From Myroides sp. 1354 (lineage in GTDB: Bacteria > Bacteroidota > Bacteroidia > Flavobacteriales > Flavobacteriaceae), in NCBI RefSeq assembly GCF_030324495.1, contig NZ_JACAGN010000009.1, forward strand, positions 1 to 51,808: 51,808 nucleotides of DNA, given 5' to 3'. Each line of letters starts with the position of its first letter. Position 1 is the stretch's first letter. The translations under genes and the position numbers were made by a program. Below the pieces are notes generated by a model. That model did not search any database. It was given only the letters and a program-made list of their open reading frames with translations, and was not told the origin of the DNA. Of the stretch, positions 17,208-26,063 are shown piece by piece.

Positions 17208-17672
17208 TTATTTATTAGAATTGAATATGTTTTCTAGAACTTTGTATCTATAATCAAAAATTTCTGTAAGTTTTTTCTTTACAAATAATTTGTGCGCAAA
17301 GTATCCAATAAAACCCAAAGGCAGTTCATACTCCACAGTATCCTTCATAAGAACACCTTCTTTGTTAGGAATAAATTCATGATGATGAATCCACAATTTA
17401 TAAGGCCCATTTTGTTGAAAATCTGTAAAACTATTCTCATCATCTACTTGTGTAATACGAGTGGTCCACCTCAACGGTATTCCAAGAATGGGAGTTACTA
17501 TATAATCGATAATCATTCCCGGATATATCTTTTTATCACCAAATTCAGTTAAGACATGAAATTTCATATTCTTAGGTGTTATTTTCGATAAATTCAATGG
17601 AGAGCAGAAAAATCTCCAAGCCGTATCTATATCACATTTTAATTGCTGTTCTCTATATAGAATGTATTTCAT
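17208..17672 (-). CDS. SRPBCC-family lipid-binding protein
   Basis: A soluble START/SRPBCC-fold protein of 154 residues, with the N-terminal signature of the cyclase/dehydrase group (INTAWRFFCSP-like: DIDTAWRFFCSPLNLSKITP). The middle (PLRWTTRITQVDDENSFTD) and end (VEYELPLGFIG) also fit, as in relatives annotated 'cell division inhibitor'. Members bind hydrophobic ligands in a deep pocket. The fixed place between crtB and crtZ suggests help with carotenoid handling. The function is not established. About 170 bp separate it from crtB, enough for an internal promoter. Confidence 0.8.
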   Translation of the reverse strand: MKYILYREQQLKCDIDTAWRFFCSPLNLSKITPKNMKFHVLTEFGDKKIYPGMIIDYIVTPILGIPLRWTTRITQVDDENSFTDFQQNGPYKLWIHHHEFIPNKEGVLMKDTVEYELPLGFIGYFAHKLFVKKKLTEIFDYRYKVLENIFNSNK

Positions 17673-17841
17673 TTTAAAATTATTTCAATATTATCTCTTA
17701 AAATAGAGTAGATTGTTTTTCTTTATTTATTTTGATAAATTCTTTATTTTTAGGGTATAATGCATCATAATCTAGAAGTTTGAGAGCATTTTAAAACTCA
17801 AGTACTAATTAAAGGAATACAACTAAATTTTATAATTTTAA

Positions 17842-18687
17842 TCATAAGAGAGCTATTTTATATCTTAAATAACTTTTAAAAGCGACTAATGCTTTATGTG
17901 AATTTGATATGCGTATTCTAGAATTCAAAATTTCTGATGATGATTTGTTTTTAATTTTATAAAATAGGGACAAGTAATACTTGTAAGCTAAATAAACACC
18001 GAATTTAGATGAATTTGGAAGTTTTTGTATACCAATAAGTGCTTGTTTAAATTCAATTTCAATTTCATCTTCAATTTGACTTTTAACTTCATTATCAAAT
18101 ACACCCATATTCATATTTGGAAAGTAAGTTCTACCAAGTAATTGATAATCGTTTTTTAAATCACGTAAGAAGTTTACTTTTTGAAATGCCGAACCCAATT
18201 TCATAGCAAAAGGTTTAAGCTCTTCATATTTAGTTTTATTTCCTTCTGTAAAAATCTGTAAACACATTAAACCAACAACCTCGGCTGAACCATATATGTA
18301 TTGATTATATAAATCTGAATTGTAGTCAACTTTTTGTAAATCCATCTCCATGCTATGTAAAAATTGTTCAATCAAATTATAATCAATATTATATTGATGT
18401 ACAGTTTGTTGAAAAGATTGTAAAATAGGATTTAATGAAATGTGTTCATTTAAGGCTATTTTAGTTTCATCTTTTAATCTTGAAAGTAACATAGCTTTAT
18501 CATAATTGTGAAAACTATCAACGATTTCATCTGCTAGTCTTACATATGCGTAAATTGCATATATCGCCGGACGAATAGAAGGTTTTAGGGCTAAAATTCC
18601 CAATGAAAAACTAGTACTATACTTCTTAGTTGTGATTTTACTAATCGAGCAAGAAAGTTCATCAAACAAGTGTTTCATACAAATCAT
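17842..18687 (-). CDS. crtB: Phytoene synthase CrtB
   Basis: Joins two geranylgeranyl diphosphate molecules head-to-head into phytoene, the first committed carotenoid step, at the membrane surface. The 281 residues show both Mg-diphosphate motifs: DEIVD at 53-57 in YVRLADEIVD, and D176LKND180 in NFLRDLKNDYQLLGRTYFP. The start at 18687 overlaps the crtI stop as ATGA; a second Met at 18678 is possible. No GGPP synthase gene (crtE) is in the window, so the precursor must come from elsewhere in the genome. Confidence 0.93.
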   Translation of the reverse strand: MICMKHLFDELSCSISKITTKKYSTSFSLGILALKPSIRPAIYAIYAYVRLADEIVDSFHNYDKAMLLSRLKDETKIALNEHISLNPILQSFQQTVHQYNIDYNLIEQFLHSMEMDLQKVDYNSDLYNQYIYGSAEVVGLMCLQIFTEGNKTKYEELKPFAMKLGSAFQKVNFLRDLKNDYQLLGRTYFPNMNMGVFDNEVKSQIEDEIEIEFKQALIGIQKLPNSSKFGVYLAYKYYLSLFYKIKNKSSSEILNSRIRISNSHKALVAFKSYLRYKIALL

Positions 18688-20153
18688 TTATTAAAATTAT
18701 TAATTTGATTAGCTACTATTTTTCCTGATATGATACATGGGGGGACTCCTGGACCAGGAACAGTTAACTGGCCCGTATAAAATAAATTCTTCAACTTTTG
18801 ATTCTTTAACTTTGGCTTTAATATTGCTGTTTGCCTCAAGGTATTGGCCAAACCATACGCATTTCCTCCATACGCATTGTAGTCAGCAATAAAATCACTA
18901 ACGCAATAACTTCTTTTATAGACAATTTTTGATGATAAATTTTGTATACCTGTGTGTTGCTCTATTCTAGCTAACATTTTGGACAAATAATTATTTCTAA
19001 CCTCTTCATTATCTTCAAGACCAATAGCTAGGGGCATTAATAAAAAAATATTTTCTTTGCCTTTGGGGGCTACTGAGTCATCTGTCTTAGAAGGACAGCA
19101 ACAATAAAAAAGTGGATCTTCAGGCCATTTTTTATCTGTGTAAATACATTCAATATGTGTGTCAAAATCATTTTCAAAAAACAGTGTATGATGTTGTAAA
19201 ATTGGTAATTTTTGATCAATGCCTAGATAAAATATTAAACATGATGGAGCAAAAGTTTTCTTACTCCAATAATTTTCCGTGTAATTTCTAAAATCTTTGT
19301 CTAAAAGACTTTCTGTATGATGGTAGTCGCAAGAAGCAATAACAACATCAAATTCATGTAATTTACCATTGATAAGTAAAGAAGTTACTTTATTATTAAT
19401 AACATTGATTTTTTCTACTGTTTGATTAAAGTAGAATTTTGTTCCTTGTTTTTCAGCAATTGATTGCATCGCCAAAACTAATTGATAAAAACCACCAATA
19501 GGATAATAAGTACCTAATTTATATCCACCATAGTTCATCAAACTATATAAAGCAGGTATATTTTTTGGTGAGGCACCTAAAAATATAACAGGAAATTCCA
19601 TTAACGCTCTTAATTTTTCATTTTGAAAGTATTTGTGAACATAGGTCCTAAAATTAGTCAGCATATCTAACTTAAAAGCCTGTATGCCAATTTGTAAAGA
19701 AGTAAATTCAAGCCAGTTATGACATGGCTTTGTAACAAAGTCTTTCATCGCTATTTCGTATTTGGATTGTGCCACACGCATAAATTTTTCTAAGTTTTTA
19801 GCAGCTCCTGGTTCTATCTTATTAAAGATGATTTTAAGTTGTTCAAAACTTTCAGGAACTTGAAGGCAATCATTAGAAAAGATTATTTCGAACTGAGGAT
19901 TAAGTGATACTAGTTTAAAAAAGTCAGAGGTTTTAAAACCAAAATCACAAAAGAATCCTTCAATAATATCAGGCATCCAATACCAACTCGGGCCCATATC
20001 AAAAACAAAACCTTCTGGAGTTGTAAACTGTCGAGCACGTCCTCCCGCTACAGTGTGTTTTTCAAAAACCGAAACATCATTACCAGCTTTAGCAGCGTAA
20101 GCAGCAGCGGATAGTCCAGAAAATCCCGAACCAATTATAGCTATTTTTTTCAT
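18684..20153 (-). CDS. crtI: Phytoene desaturase CrtI
   Basis: An FAD-dependent desaturase that converts phytoene stepwise to lycopene at the membrane. The 489 residues begin with the dinucleotide fold GSGFSG (8-13), then FEKHTVAGGRARQF. The C-terminal FAD/substrate signature (FYTGQLTVPGPGVPPCIISG) and the GPSWYWMPD block are present. It is full length for bacterial CrtI. Its ATG shares one base with the stop of the uraH-like gene (TAATG) and its stop overlaps crtB, so uraH-crtI-crtB form a tightly coupled unit. Confidence 0.94.
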   Translation of the reverse strand: MKKIAIIGSGFSGLSAAAYAAKAGNDVSVFEKHTVAGGRARQFTTPEGFVFDMGPSWYWMPDIIEGFFCDFGFKTSDFFKLVSLNPQFEIIFSNDCLQVPESFEQLKIIFNKIEPGAAKNLEKFMRVAQSKYEIAMKDFVTKPCHNWLEFTSLQIGIQAFKLDMLTNFRTYVHKYFQNEKLRALMEFPVIFLGASPKNIPALYSLMNYGGYKLGTYYPIGGFYQLVLAMQSIAEKQGTKFYFNQTVEKINVINNKVTSLLINGKLHEFDVVIASCDYHHTESLLDKDFRNYTENYWSKKTFAPSCLIFYLGIDQKLPILQHHTLFFENDFDTHIECIYTDKKWPEDPLFYCCCPSKTDDSVAPKGKENIFLLMPLAIGLEDNEEVRNNYLSKMLARIEQHTGIQNLSSKIVYKRSYCVSDFIADYNAYGGNAYGLANTLRQTAILKPKLKNQKLKNLFYTGQLTVPGPGVPPCIISGKIVANQINNFNK

Positions 20154-20557
20154 TAGTTACCTCGATAAGTTGAATATCCATATGGACTTAAAGTAATGGG
20201 TACATGGTAGTGTTTATTATCACTAATTTGAAAAACTACTTCAATAAAAGGATAAAAGCTTTCTAAGTTTAACGTTTCGAAATAAGGAGAAGTTTTAAAA
20301 ATTAATTTATAAATTCCATAATTATTTTGATCACTTAAAGGCAAGAAATTAGTAACCCTGCCATTACTATCTGTTTTAGTTTTGTTTATGGTTTTCCAGT
20401 TTGCTTCATTTTCCATCTTTTGTAAAACGACTTCAACATCAGGGGCAGGTTGTCCCAAAGAAATATTTAAAATATGGGTTGATAATTGAAAAGACTTATT
20501 TTGAGCAAAGCAAAATTGCCCAAAAATTACCAATACTAGTAATAGAATTTTGTTCAT
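20153..20557 (-). CDS. Exported hydroxyisourate hydrolase-like protein
   Basis: A transthyretin-related protein with the 5-hydroxyisourate hydrolase signatures: LSTHILNISLGQPAPDVEV at the start, TDSNGR in the middle and HYHVPITLSPYGYSTYRG at the end. These keep the catalytic His/Arg/His and the C-terminal YRG motif (here YRGN rather than the usual YRGS). The ATG at 20557 gives a signal peptide (about 1-18, LLLVLVIFGQFCFAQ), so the 134-residue protein is periplasmic. Upstream in-frame codons to 20611 lack such a signal. It is the first gene of the carotenoid operon, an unexpected place for purine catabolism. No other purine gene is nearby. Confidence 0.85.
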   Translation of the reverse strand: MNKILLLVLVIFGQFCFAQNKSFQLSTHILNISLGQPAPDVEVVLQKMENEANWKTINKTKTDSNGRVTNFLPLSDQNNYGIYKLIFKTSPYFETLNLESFYPFIEVVFQISDNKHYHVPITLSPYGYSTYRGN

Positions 20558-20620
20558 AATATATAAAGTTTGATATAAATAGTAATGTTTAAAAAAGTGA
20601 TTTATCTTCATTTACTAATG

Positions 20621-20641
20621 GTATAAAAGTATACAAATATA
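20621..20641 (-). promoter_or_regulatory. Carotenoid operon promoter with palindrome
   Basis: On the minus strand TATATTTG (20641-20634) matches the -7 consensus TAnnTTTG. The inverted repeat GTATA-AAAG-TATAC (20621-20634) begins on its last base and runs towards the gene, where a MarR-type repressor could sit. The distance to the ATG at 20557 is about 65 bp. No good TTG -33 box is visible. Confidence 0.4.
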
Positions 20642-21109
20642 TAATAATAAGTGTAATAGTATATATTTTTTAGAAAAAAAATACTTGATTTATAATAGAC
20701 TCTAATTTTTCTATTAAAGAAGTTTACATATGTTTAAAAAAAATATTAAAAATATCAGACAGGATATTAATTCTTAATAACAGAGTGGTATAGTAGCTAT
20801 TTAAAATGATTAACAATACAATGATTAGATAAAAAAAACGATTTATTTAATTGAAAATAAACGTACAAAATGGTAATATAGTTCTCTGACTTTATGATTT
20901 TATATTGTTTAAAACTTTACTTGTTTTTACATGTATTTTATGCTATTTAGTTTAGAACATATATTATTATTTTGCTTATATATATTTATATAGTTTGGGG
21001 AAATAAACATACATATATTATAGGATTTAGTAGTGAAATTCGATTATTTTACATCATATAAAAACTTTTTACAGAAGATTGTTTACTTTAAATTATAGAG
21101 GGATATCTT
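20642..21109. other. AT-rich intergenic region
   Basis: About 470 bp lie between the carotenoid promoter and the rteC stop. Stops occur in all frames, and no terminator hairpin or repeat stands out. A single TAGACT word (20697-20702) matches a half of the recombinase palindromes, probably by chance. Confidence 0.5.
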
Positions 21110-21955
21110 TTAAATATCCTTATCCATATACTCTTCTAACCCCTGTTTTAATTTATCCAAATAACAAGTCCTTGATTTAGCCCTTGTTTTCATCCGATGA
21201 AAAGCATGATGAATATCTCCTAAAGGGATCTGAAACAGTTCTTGAAAAACAATAGCTATTTTCCTGATTTCTATTCTTCTATGCCCGATGGAACCAGTTA
21301 CATAAAGCGCATAAATCAGCTCAATAAGCGCATTTTGAGATTCAGACCAATGTAGAGTTTGGGACTTTACTTTATTTGATTTGCTAGAATACACCTCTTG
21401 TTGTTCTAGTAAATATAATTGATCTTTTAGATAACTGTAGAACATATTATCAGCTATTATTTTAGCTACCTTGATATCATAATAGGTAGAGAATTCCATA
21501 TCGATTTTAAAAGCCACACTGCTTAAACCTTCTTTTAGATCAATGTTTCCTCTACTAAAATAAAGATGATCTTTGTCTGTGCGATTGTTTATGTAGTATT
21601 TATAAAAACTGGATTTTCTAATGTACTTTTTGCTTTGATTTTTAAGCTGAGTAAGTTTTTTAGAAAAGAACTTTTTCTCCAGGTGCATTTGTCTGTTAAG
21701 ACTTGACTCTAAACGGTAGATTTTATTGTAATAGATCAGTTTACCAAGAATAGTGGGTTTCAACACTTTAAAAAAATAGATTTCTTCTTCAAGGGTTAAG
21801 GTTGAATTAAGCAGATATGCGCTTAACTGATATAAAATAAGCTGAAGGTTATTTATAATTTGTATGATGCCCTGCGAGTGTAAAAGAAGATTTAAAGATT
21901 CTTCCTGATTTTGAATGCTTGTAAGTAGGCTATTAAAGTAAGTTTGGTGCTTCAT
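21110..21955 (-). CDS. rteC: RteC-family regulator
   Basis: RteC is the regulator of excision in the CTnDOT family of conjugative transposons. The 281 residues end with the RteC signature: LHWSESQNALIELIYALYVT, then IEIRKIAIVFQELFQIPLGD, then TRAKSRTCYLDKLKQGL, a helix-turn-helix-like C-terminus. The N-terminal half is helical and rich in Lys/Tyr. It lies apart from the other element genes (34.5-43.8 kb), divergently next to the two-component locus. Its presence suggests that 13-44 kb is or was one integrative element, or overlaps with one. Confidence 0.85.
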   Translation of the reverse strand: MKHQTYFNSLLTSIQNQEESLNLLLHSQGIIQIINNLQLILYQLSAYLLNSTLTLEEEIYFFKVLKPTILGKLIYYNKIYRLESSLNRQMHLEKKFFSKKLTQLKNQSKKYIRKSSFYKYYINNRTDKDHLYFSRGNIDLKEGLSSVAFKIDMEFSTYYDIKVAKIIADNMFYSYLKDQLYLLEQQEVYSSKSNKVKSQTLHWSESQNALIELIYALYVTGSIGHRRIEIRKIAIVFQELFQIPLGDIHHAFHRMKTRAKSRTCYLDKLKQGLEEYMDKDI

Positions 21956-22030
21956 AACACTTGTATTTTGGTTTGGTTATTATTTTGCACGATTTTCAGA
22001 AATGGAAGTGAAACAAGGTATAGGGGAAAG

Positions 22031-22084
22031 TACGTATTAGTCAATACGTATTATTACGTTTTAATACTGCGGAAATTACGTATT
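22031..22084. promoter_or_regulatory. TACGTATT motif cluster
   Basis: TACGTATT occurs at 22031-22038, within the perfect palindrome AATACGTATT at 22043-22052, and again at 22077-22084, all 55-110 bp before the ATG at 22139. The same 10-bp palindrome stands before the MauE gene at 24479-24488. The likely binder is the LuxR-type response regulator encoded between them. Confidence 0.55.
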
Positions 22085-22138
22085 GCGAATTTTATTATTA
22101 ATTCAGAGATTTATTTCATAATTTTAACATGTAGTATT

Positions 22139-22459
22139 ATGAGTATCAGCAGTCAAAGTGGAAAGGTAATTACCTTAGAACAAGCAATAGAGTATACGCA
22201 TACCTATCAAAGTGAGCACCCAGAAAAGACTAAATCCTTTTTTGTGGGACTAGATAAATTAAATCTGATATTATCACAAAATGATTGTATTGGTCTTCGA
22301 ATTTATTTAGGCGAGGATCCAGATAACTCACAAGCCAATATGGTTTTAGTGGGAGTGGATAGTAATCAAGAAGACTTAACTAGGGGAACTCTTTTAGAGG
22401 AACTTGTTCCATGTCCTAGAATCTGTCCTAAAAGAAGTGAATTAATAAAAACAAAGTGA
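22139..22459 (+). CDS. Conserved hypothetical protein
   Basis: A soluble protein of 106 residues from ATG 22139 (MSISSQSGKVITLEQAIEYT). Codons further upstream run through the TACGTATT cluster and are unlikely to be translated. The pattern 'hydrophobic start, EQAIEYTHTY, CIGLRIYLGEDPDNSQANMVLVG, and a C-terminal PCPRICPKRSEL' is one I associate with small Bacteroidota proteins of unknown function found with signalling or exported-peptide genes. The Cys-Pro-rich tail may bind metal. It overlaps the next gene by 4 bp (GTGA). Confidence 0.65.
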   Translation: MSISSQSGKVITLEQAIEYTHTYQSEHPEKTKSFFVGLDKLNLILSQNDCIGLRIYLGEDPDNSQANMVLVGVDSNQEDLTRGTLLEELVPCPRICPKRSELIKTK

Positions 22460-23094
22460 TTTATCAAGTTCTAGTTTATATCGCCCTTATCCTTGGATTT
22501 ATACCTTTAATCCTAGCGTCACTCTGTAAAGACAGAGTTTTTACAAAACAATATTGGGGGTATATCCCATTAATTGGACTTATGGCTTTGGCAAGTGGCT
22601 ATGAACTTATTTGTAGTTATTTTCTAAAGATTAATAGCGATTATTGGTTTCAAATCTATACACTGTTTGAGTTTTTAGTGATCTTTTACTTTTTTAAATT
22701 CATATTTAATCAAAGACTTAGTAGGTATTTAGTTGTCTATCTAAGTCTTTTTTTATTGGTGTATTTATATACTTTTTGGTTTGTATTTCCTTTTGATGTA
22801 TTAAAAAGTAAAGCAATTGGAAAGGTAGGGGTAAGTGTGTTGGTCTTTGCTGGAACTTTTTATTGGCTAGGCCAATTGTTTAGCCGGCGTAGTGTTGTAA
22901 GGCTCTATAATACCCCTGCATTTTATTTTATTGTTGGGCTATTTATGTATTACCTCAATACAATTTTCTTTTTTGTTTTAGTGCCACACGTTTATAGTTT
23001 GAATCTGTATTTATATGACTATTGGATTGTAAATGTGATCGCTACTTTGTTTTTTCGAATAATGATAATTCTAGGAGTATGGAAAATGATTTAA
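22456..23094 (+). CDS. Hypothetical 6-7 TM membrane protein
   Basis: The 212-residue product is almost wholly hydrophobic, with about six or seven helices and a few charged loops (LCKDRVFTKQYWG, SRRSVVRLYNTP). The start is GTG at 22456, overlapping the previous stop. The family is unknown. Similar membrane proteins often precede DesK-like histidine kinases in Bacteroidota and may act as sensor or partner. Its last 16 bp overlap the kinase start, so translation is coupled. Confidence 0.65.
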   Translation: MIYQVLVYIALILGFIPLILASLCKDRVFTKQYWGYIPLIGLMALASGYELICSYFLKINSDYWFQIYTLFEFLVIFYFFKFIFNQRLSRYLVVYLSLFLLVYLYTFWFVFPFDVLKSKAIGKVGVSVLVFAGTFYWLGQLFSRRSVVRLYNTPAFYFIVGLFMYYLNTIFFFVLVPHVYSLNLYLYDYWIVNVIATLFFRIMIILGVWKMI

Positions 23095-23825
23095 CCTTGA
23101 TGTTTTGGCTTGGTACTGCTATGACACTTTGCCTTTTTAGTTTAGTACTAGTTTTGATCTATATTTATCAAAAAGGAATGATACGTCAATTAGAACAGCA
23201 GCAAAACGTAAGAATTCAGATTGAGCATCATCAGATGCGAGCTTTGTCTCAAGAGATACACGATGGAATCTGTAGTGATCTAGCAGCTGTATTAAAATAC
23301 ATGGAACACCTAGACAATAAAAAGGACAAAAATAAAGAGGAGTATTTAATCACTTCTTTAAAAGAAGCAGTTCAAAGTAGCTATCAAAATGCCCTTAATC
23401 TATGTTATAATCTATATCCTTCCGATATAGAAGAGTATCGAATTGTTGATATAATAAAACAATATGTTAGCAGAATTCAGAAAGTTGGTTTGATTCAAAT
23501 TGATTTCACCACCAATAGACAGACGTTTGTTTTATCCAATACCCAAAAGATTGAACTCTATCGAAGTCTGCAGGAAATTGTCCAGAACATCTTAAAACAC
23601 AGCAATGCTACTAAGGTAACAATCGGTGCGTATTGGAATATGAATCACTTGTTTTTAAAGATAAAAGACGATGGGATTGCCTATGACTTTATGGCTTTGA
23701 GTAAGGAGAAAAAGGGGATAGGACTTGTAAATATTTTAACTCGAACAAAACACATAAAGGCAATGTTTACTCACAAGAGTAAACAAGGGAATAATGATAT
23801 AAGTATTAAAATAGACAGATTATGA
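23079..23825 (+). CDS. NarL/DesK-type sensor histidine kinase
   Basis: A membrane-bound kinase of 248 residues with one N-terminal helix (about 8-30), a coiled-coil linker and a HisKA_3 dimerisation domain. The phospho-acceptor is His61 in QEIHDGICSDLAAV. The HATPase domain has an N-box EIVQNILKHSNATKV, the D-box KDDGIAYDF and the G-box KGIGLVNILTRTK. There is no extracellular sensor domain, so the signal probably comes through the helix or the neighbouring membrane protein. The ATG at 23079 is chosen: it has TAGGAG just before it and starts the family-like region. Confidence 0.9.
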   Translation: MENDLTLMFWLGTAMTLCLFSLVLVLIYIYQKGMIRQLEQQQNVRIQIEHHQMRALSQEIHDGICSDLAAVLKYMEHLDNKKDKNKEEYLITSLKEAVQSSYQNALNLCYNLYPSDIEEYRIVDIIKQYVSRIQKVGLIQIDFTTNRQTFVLSNTQKIELYRSLQEIVQNILKHSNATKVTIGAYWNMNHLFLKIKDDGIAYDFMALSKEKKGIGLVNILTRTKHIKAMFTHKSKQGNNDISIKIDRL

Positions 23826-24466
23826 GTATTCGCATAGCCATAGCTGATGATCATGTAATGTATAGGGGAGGTTTTGCCTTATCACTGGATGCTATAAAAA
23901 ATGTAGAACTGGTTGTGAGCGTATCTAACGGGCAGGAGCTTTTAGAGCATTTAAAAACACAAGAAGTGGATGTTGTTTTTTTGGATATCAGTATGCCTGT
24001 AATGGATGGGTTTACAACGGCAAAAGAACTTAATTTACAATACCCACACATAAAGATTATCATTTTAAGTAGTTACACTAATATTGGGCATATCAAGCGT
24101 ATGATTGCTCGTAATGTATCGGGATACGTTTCTAAGGTAGCCAATACATCCACTATAAAAAAAGCAATAAAAGTGGTGTGCAAAAAAGGCTATTATTACG
24201 ATAAAGAAATATATCATAAGATCCAAGAAAACTTAAGTAACATCAGTCAAGGTATTACATATTTTACTGAAAGAGAGCTGAGTATTATAAAGCTTTTTGC
24301 CTTACAATATAGCGCAAAACAAATTGCAGATACTTTGTGTTGTAGTACAAGAACAGTAGAGAAACACAAAGAAGCATTACTTGAAAAAACGAAAAGTTTT
24401 AGCTTTATAGGTGTTCTTATGTATGCCTTATCTAATGGATATCTTCTACTAGAAGAAATTGAATAA
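23822..24466 (+). CDS. LuxR/NarL-family response regulator
   Basis: The cognate regulator of the preceding kinase, overlapping it by 4 bp (ATGA). The receiver domain has the acidic pair Asp9/Asp10, the phospho-acceptor Asp55 (VVFLDISMPVMDG) and a conserved Lys near 105 (YVSKVA). The C-terminal LuxR helix-turn-helix is at about 160-195 (QYSAKQIADTLCCSTRTVEK). At 214 residues it is typical. It probably binds the AATACGTATT palindromes at 22043 and 24479, one before its own operon and one before the MauE/DUF6520 genes. Confidence 0.92.
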   Translation: MSIRIAIADDHVMYRGGFALSLDAIKNVELVVSVSNGQELLEHLKTQEVDVVFLDISMPVMDGFTTAKELNLQYPHIKIIILSSYTNIGHIKRMIARNVSGYVSKVANTSTIKKAIKVVCKKGYYYDKEIYHKIQENLSNISQGITYFTERELSIIKLFALQYSAKQIADTLCCSTRTVEKHKEALLEKTKSFSFIGVLMYALSNGYLLLEEIE

Positions 24467-24478
24467 TTTTATAGTAAA

Positions 24479-24488
24479 AATACGTATT
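24479..24488. promoter_or_regulatory. AATACGTATT palindrome before MauE gene
   Basis: A perfect 10-bp palindrome 51 bp before the ATG at 24540, identical to 22043-22052 upstream of the signalling operon. It is the probable target of the response regulator encoded directly upstream. Confidence 0.5.
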
Positions 24489-24539
24489 GATTTGAATTAT
24501 AGTGAATTGTAGTTTTGATTATCCCAAAATTCAATCACC

Positions 24540-26012
24540 ATGAAAGCCAAATACGTCCTTATAATATCCTACTTCTATATTTTACTTTTTGTATATGCAG
24601 CCATAAGTAAGCTCATTACCTTTGAAGCCTTCCAGGTTCAACTAACACAGTCCCCACTGCTTAGCGCTTACGCAAATATCATTGCTTATTTAGTGCTAGG
24701 AGCCGAACTATTATTTGCTTTACTGCTTTGTACTAAAACAACAAGACTCCTAGGGCTTTATCTTAGTTATGGGCTTATGGTTGCATTTACTCTCTATATT
24801 TATTTGATATTAAACTACAGCGATTTCATCCCTTGTTCTTGTGGGGGAATACTTGAAAAAATGGGATGGACTGAGCATTTGTGGTTTAATATCATTGTAA
24901 GTCTACTGGCTTTAGTTGCTTTATTTTTTCATGATCAGAAAAGAAAACGATTTTATCTTGTATCAATCCTCACAACAATTATAAGTAGTTTAGTTGTTAT
25001 CCTGCTTTTTTTATCTTCTGAACATATTATAAAAAAAGAGAATCCTTTTATTAGAAGGTATTTGCCGCATGGCGTGGTAGAAGATGATACCCTAGATTTA
25101 AGCGTAAATACTTTTTATTTCTCAGGCTATAATAAAAACAAAGTTTATTTAGGTAATAGTGTATCTCCCCTTATTTTTATAAGTGTTGATTCACTTCTAA
25201 ATAGAGAAGATTTCACCATTCAAATTGACTCTACACAATTTGGATATCGATATTTACGATTAAAGACTGATTATCCCAATTTCTATTTAGCAGATGGTTC
25301 AATTCCAATTGTCTATAAAGGGATGCTTAATTCCAATGAAAAGACCAAGACTACAGAAATATTCAGTTTTGGAGAAGCCTATTTTACCGATTATATCCCT
25401 TTAGATTCAACTTCTATTGCCATTAAAAGTCAAAGTAGTGAAGACTACAATAATATTTTAGGACTAATTAATACGAAGACTACTCCAAGAGTCTCTTTAA
25501 ATTCAACTCTGCTAGAGAGTGATTCTGATGGAGTATTTGATAGTGACGGTATTTTCAGCTTTAGTAAAGAACACAAAACGTTGCTCTATACATATTTCTA
25601 CAAGAATAAATACATTTTGATTAGTGAAACTTTGGATTTAATTAGTCAACGGCACACTATAGATACAACTAAAGCTGTAACTATAACTTCTTCTAAACTA
25701 AGTACAGGAGAAAACAAAATGACAACACCTATAAGCGCTATAAACAAAAAAGTAGTGGTTAAAAACAATCTCTTGTTTATTGTATCAAATTCTCTCGGAC
25801 AAAACGAGTCCAAAGCTATCTGGAAACAAGCTAGTATTGTTGATATCTACGACTTTAAAAAAGACAATTATGTAGCTAGCTTTTATATCTATCACCTAGG
25901 GGATAGCAAGCTTACTGATTTAATTGTCACAGACCATTATCTCTATGGTTTATTTGATCAAAAGCTTGTCCGTTATCGAATGGCCAAATCACTAACAGAT
26001 AAGTTTGAGTAA
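24540..26012 (+). CDS. MauE/DoxX redox membrane protein with exported domain
   Basis: The N-terminal ~160 residues form about five membrane helices of the MauE/DoxX-like type. The CSCGG motif (Cys99, Cys101) lies in the sequence NYSDFIPCSCGGILEKMGW. MauE helps disulfide maturation of methylamine dehydrogenase, and related proteins resemble DsbB/VKOR-type thiol machinery. The remaining ~330 residues are extracytoplasmic and beta-rich, with no cysteines that I see, and look like a propeller or scaffold. The following gene encodes a four-cysteine exported peptide, a natural candidate substrate. The gene is expected to be driven by the palindrome-bearing promoter at about 24480. Confidence 0.78.
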   Translation: MKAKYVLIISYFYILLFVYAAISKLITFEAFQVQLTQSPLLSAYANIIAYLVLGAELLFALLLCTKTTRLLGLYLSYGLMVAFTLYIYLILNYSDFIPCSCGGILEKMGWTEHLWFNIIVSLLALVALFFHDQKRKRFYLVSILTTIISSLVVILLFLSSEHIIKKENPFIRRYLPHGVVEDDTLDLSVNTFYFSGYNKNKVYLGNSVSPLIFISVDSLLNREDFTIQIDSTQFGYRYLRLKTDYPNFYLADGSIPIVYKGMLNSNEKTKTTEIFSFGEAYFTDYIPLDSTSIAIKSQSSEDYNNILGLINTKTTPRVSLNSTLLESDSDGVFDSDGIFSFSKEHKTLLYTYFYKNKYILISETLDLISQRHTIDTTKAVTITSSKLSTGENKMTTPISAINKKVVVKNNLLFIVSNSLGQNESKAIWKQASIVDIYDFKKDNYVASFYIYHLGDSKLTDLIVTDHYLYGLFDQKLVRYRMAKSLTDKFE

Positions 26013-26063
26013 AGTTTGGCTTCACTTTAAAAAATAAGCTATCAACCAATAAATTTTATCAAG

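Noticed and set aside
21944..22138. Long N-terminal extension of the small gene before the two-component operon
   Set aside because: It would run across the TACGTATT cluster and overlap the rteC start; the protein-like part begins at ATG 22139.
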